Shown here: positions 31,035-33,205 of the stretch, one piece after another | Numbering within the stretch: the stretch's first letter is position 1 | Layout of the letters: each line of letters begins with the position of its first letter | Origin: Streptomyces sp. AW19M42 | GTDB taxonomy: Bacteria > Actinomycetota > Actinomycetes > Streptomycetales > Streptomycetaceae | Assembly (NCBI GenBank): GCA_000470535.1 | Contig: CBRG010000052.1 | Location: 1 to 33,205, forward strand | Reading direction: 5' to 3' | Length of the DNA: 33,205 bases | Translations under genes and position numbers: made by a program | Notes under the pieces: generated by a model | What the model was told of the DNA's origin: nothing | What the model saw: the letters and a program-made list of their open reading frames with translations, nothing else | Database searches by the model: none

Positions 31035-32080
31035 CGCAGCCCGTCTCCTCGGCACAGCAGACCGGGCCGGACAAGGGCGCCGCGCCCGAATCCGTCCCCG
31101 CGTCCCCGAAGAAGGACAGATCCCCGCGAGCCCTCGGGCTCCGCCTGGACCTGCGCAGTCTCTCGCTGCTCGGCGTCCTCGCCGCACTGGTGGTGGTCGG
31201 CGCCATCACGGAGCCCGACGCCTTCCTGGACACCGGGAACCTTCAGCTGATTCTGACCCAGGCGTCCGTCATCGGCGTCGTCACCGTCGGGGTGACCTTC
31301 GTCATCACCAGCGGCGGCATCGATCTGTCCGTCGGTGCGATGGTCGCCCTCGCCTCGGTCTGGGCCACCACACTCGCCACCCAGGAGTACGGCTTCGTCG
31401 GCATCCTGTTCACCGCGATGCTCGTCGGCCTCGGTGCCGGACTGGTCAACGGGGTGCTCATCGCGTACGGGCGGCTGGTGCCGTTCATCGCGACACTGGC
31501 GATGCTCGCCTCCGCACGGGGCATGGCCCTCCTGATCACCGACGGCAAGACCCAGATCGTCACGGTCAAGTCCGTCCTGGACCTGGGCCTGCCCGGCTCC
31601 TACGTCCTCGGCGTCCCGCCGCTGGTCATGATGTTCGCGGTGGTCACCGTCATCGGCTGGCTGCTGCTGAACCGCACGACCTTCGGCCGCCGCACGGTCG
31701 CCGTCGGCGGCAACGCTGAAGCGGCCCGGCTGGCGGGCATCGACGTACGGCGCCAGCGCCTCTACCTCTACCTGCTGTCCGGACTCTGCTGCGGCATCGC
31801 CGCCTTCATGCTGATCATCCTGTCCGGCTCGGGACAGAACACCAACGGCAATCTCTACGAGCTCGACGCCATCGCCGCCGCGATCATCGGCGGCACCCTG
31901 CTCACCGGCGGCCGGGGCACCATCGTCGGCTCCGTGCTGGGCGTCCTCGTCTTCACCACGATCACCAACATCTTCGCGCTCAACAATCTGCAGAGCGACG
32001 TCCAGCAGATCGCCAAGGGCGCGATCATCGTCGCCGCCGTTCTGGTCCAGGGCCGCACGTCGGTCAACCGAGACAGCTGA
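31031..32080 (+). CDS. Sugar ABC transporter permease (RbsC type)
   Basis: 349 residues. A 45-residue polar N-terminal tail precedes about ten membrane helices. Family signatures are GVTFVITSGGIDLSVGAMVAL, GRLVPFIATLAMLASARGMALL, the ATPase-contact loop NAEAARLAGIDVRR and LYELDAIAAAIIGGTLLTGGRGT. It forms the membrane channel as a homodimer. It starts within the ATPase stop (ATGA), indicating coupled translation. Confidence 0.96.
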   Translation: MTQPVSSAQQTGPDKGAAPESVPASPKKDRSPRALGLRLDLRSLSLLGVLAALVVVGAITEPDAFLDTGNLQLILTQASVIGVVTVGVTFVITSGGIDLSVGAMVALASVWATTLATQEYGFVGILFTAMLVGLGAGLVNGVLIAYGRLVPFIATLAMLASARGMALLITDGKTQIVTVKSVLDLGLPGSYVLGVPPLVMMFAVVTVIGWLLLNRTTFGRRTVAVGGNAEAARLAGIDVRRQRLYLYLLSGLCCGIAAFMLIILSGSGQNTNGNLYELDAIAAAIIGGTLLTGGRGTIVGSVLGVLVFTTITNIFALNNLQSDVQQIAKGAIIVAAVLVQGRTSVNRDS

Positions 32081-32151
32081 CCACCGGTCACCTTTCGCTC
32101 GACCTCCGCCTGTTCCGCATGCCCACGCACCGGATGAAGGGTTTGACAGCC

Positions 32152-33192
32152 ATGCCAGAAACCAGCCGCAGAGGACTGCTCTTCGGTACCGCAGCAGTCT
32201 CCGCGGGCGCCTTCCTGAGCGCCTGCACCAGCAACGACCCCAAGGAGAAGGAGACCGCGGCGCAGAGCAACGCGGCCGCCGCGGACGACAAGCCGGGCAA
32301 GGCCCTCACCATCGGCTTCGCGGGTCCGCAGGCCGACCACGGATGGCTCAACGCCATCAATGAGAACGCCAGGTCGCGGGCGGAGAAGTACTCCGAGGTG
32401 ACCCTGGAGACCACCGAGGGCTCCAACGACACCGCCGCGCAGATCGGCCAGGTCAAGACCCTCATCAACAAGAAGGTCGACGTCCTCATCATCCTCCCGG
32501 CCGACGGCAAGGCGCTCACCCAGGTCGGCCTGGAGGCCATGCGAGCGGGCATCCCCGTGATCAACCTGGACCGCGTCTTCGCCTCCCCGCAGGCGTACCG
32601 CTGCTACGTCGGCGGCGACAGCTACGGCATGGGTCTCAACGCCGGTACGTACATCGGTGAACAGCTCAAGGACAAGCCGAACGCCAAGGTCGTCGAGCTG
32701 GCCGGCATCGACGGTCTGGAGCTCACCAAGCAGCGCAGCCAGGGCTTCGCCGACGCGCTGAAGAACTACTCCAACATCAAGCTGGTGGCCCGTCAGGCAG
32801 CGGACTTCACCGTCGAGTCCGGCCAGGCGAAGATGTCCCAGCTCCTCCAGGCGCAGAAGAAGATCGACGCGCTGTGGAACCATGACGACGACCAGGGTGT
32901 GGGCGCGCTGCGCGCCATCCAGCAGGCCGGCCGGGACGAGTTCCTGATGGTCGGAGGGGCCGGCGCCAAGTCCGCGATGGACGCCATCAAGGCGGACAAC
33001 AGTGTGCTGAAGGCCACCGTCCTCTACCCGCCGAGCATGGCGGCGTCGGCCGTCGACCTGGCCCGCGCCCTCGGCCAGAGCAAGGGGCTCGCCGGCCTCT
33101 CCGAGGTGGAGATCCCGACCAACCTCACGCTCTTCTCCGCGGTGGTCACCAAGGAGAACGTCGATCAGTACCTGCCGACGGGCTTCAGCTGA
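32152..33192 (+). CDS. Sugar ABC transporter substrate-binding lipoprotein
   Basis: 346 residues from the ATG at 32152; in-frame ATGs at 32119 and 32134 are alternatives, and no start has a strong ribosome binding site. The signal is ETSRRGLLFGTAAVSAGAFLSAC, in which twin arginines suggest Tat export and LSAC is the lipobox. The mature protein is a periplasmic-binding-protein type 1 fold: LTIGFAGPQADHGWLNAINENA, DVLIILPADGKALTQVG, GIPVINLDRVF, VVELAGIDG and DALWNHDDDQGVGALRAIQQAG. It captures the sugar outside the membrane. The gene follows the permease by 71 bp and completes the ROK-controlled uptake system. Confidence 0.95.
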   Translation: MPETSRRGLLFGTAAVSAGAFLSACTSNDPKEKETAAQSNAAAADDKPGKALTIGFAGPQADHGWLNAINENARSRAEKYSEVTLETTEGSNDTAAQIGQVKTLINKKVDVLIILPADGKALTQVGLEAMRAGIPVINLDRVFASPQAYRCYVGGDSYGMGLNAGTYIGEQLKDKPNAKVVELAGIDGLELTKQRSQGFADALKNYSNIKLVARQAADFTVESGQAKMSQLLQAQKKIDALWNHDDDQGVGALRAIQQAGRDEFLMVGGAGAKSAMDAIKADNSVLKATVLYPPSMAASAVDLARALGQSKGLAGLSEVEIPTNLTLFSAVVTKENVDQYLPTGFS

Positions 33193-33205
33193 GCGGCCCC
33201 GCGGG

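Noticed and set aside
1..33205. CRISPR arrays, prophage, defence islands or a large biosynthetic cluster
   Set aside because: No spaced direct repeats, cas genes, phage structural genes, restriction enzymes or PKS/NRPS modules were seen.

Overview
This window looks like a chromosomal segment from a Streptomyces or a close relative. Evidence seen directly: very high GC with third-position bias, many GTG starts and one TTG start, short intergenic gaps, and a typical Streptomyces gene mix (MmyB-type XRE regulator, ROK, GntR and LacI regulators, DUF1996 and DUF305 secreted proteins, an MreB paralogue, a fused SecDF). No rRNA, intact tRNA, CRISPR array, phage module, transposase or large biosynthetic cluster is visible.

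Layout. 1-5.4 kb: a 5'-truncated aminotransferase-fold protein with no lysine at all; a DedA membrane protein coupled to a metallo-beta-lactamase-fold hydrolase; a small protein resembling a serine-recombinase catalytic domain without its serine; and a holin-like membrane domain fused to a phosphodiesterase. 5.4-10.6 kb: a LacI regulator with a leaderless-type promoter, a DUF305 lipoprotein and a secreted DUF1996 protein, divergent from an NAD+-dependent DNA ligase. The region between DUF1996 and the ligase holds a strong promoter, two LacI-type palindromes 108 bp apart and a long perfect hairpin. 10.8-14.7 kb: an apparent operon of an MreB/actin-like protein, a one-pass Pro/Ser-rich protein and SecDF, followed by a terminator and a 172-bp foldback element that looks like a MITE.

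15-19.7 kb: a DUF1275 membrane protein, an MmyB-like regulator divergent from a pterin dehydratase, a LysR regulator whose start codon lies inside an inverted repeat, a cluster of broken genes (frameshifted DoxX-like gene; methyltransferase tail fused to AraC tail), and a methyltransferase with a histidine-rich N-terminus, closed by a strong bidirectional terminator. 19.7-26 kb: an aldo/keto reductase, a long-chain acyl-CoA synthetase, a LysR regulator divergent from a bile-acid:sodium symporter-type transporter, and fdhD preceded by only the last ~55 codons of an iron-sulfur formate-dehydrogenase-like subunit. 26.1-33.2 kb: a FabH-like ketosynthase with a GntR regulator, then a ROK regulator and a complete ribose/xylose-type sugar ABC transporter (ATPase, permease, lipoprotein).

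The least ordinary items are the MreB-like/Pro-rich/SecDF operon, the DUF1996-ligase intergenic control region, the foldback element, three proteins whose folds have lost catalytic or metal-binding residues, and two sites of gene decay (17.9-18.7 kb and 25.8-26.0 kb). None is proven to be a new system. Family names come from reading the translated sequences, not from database searches.
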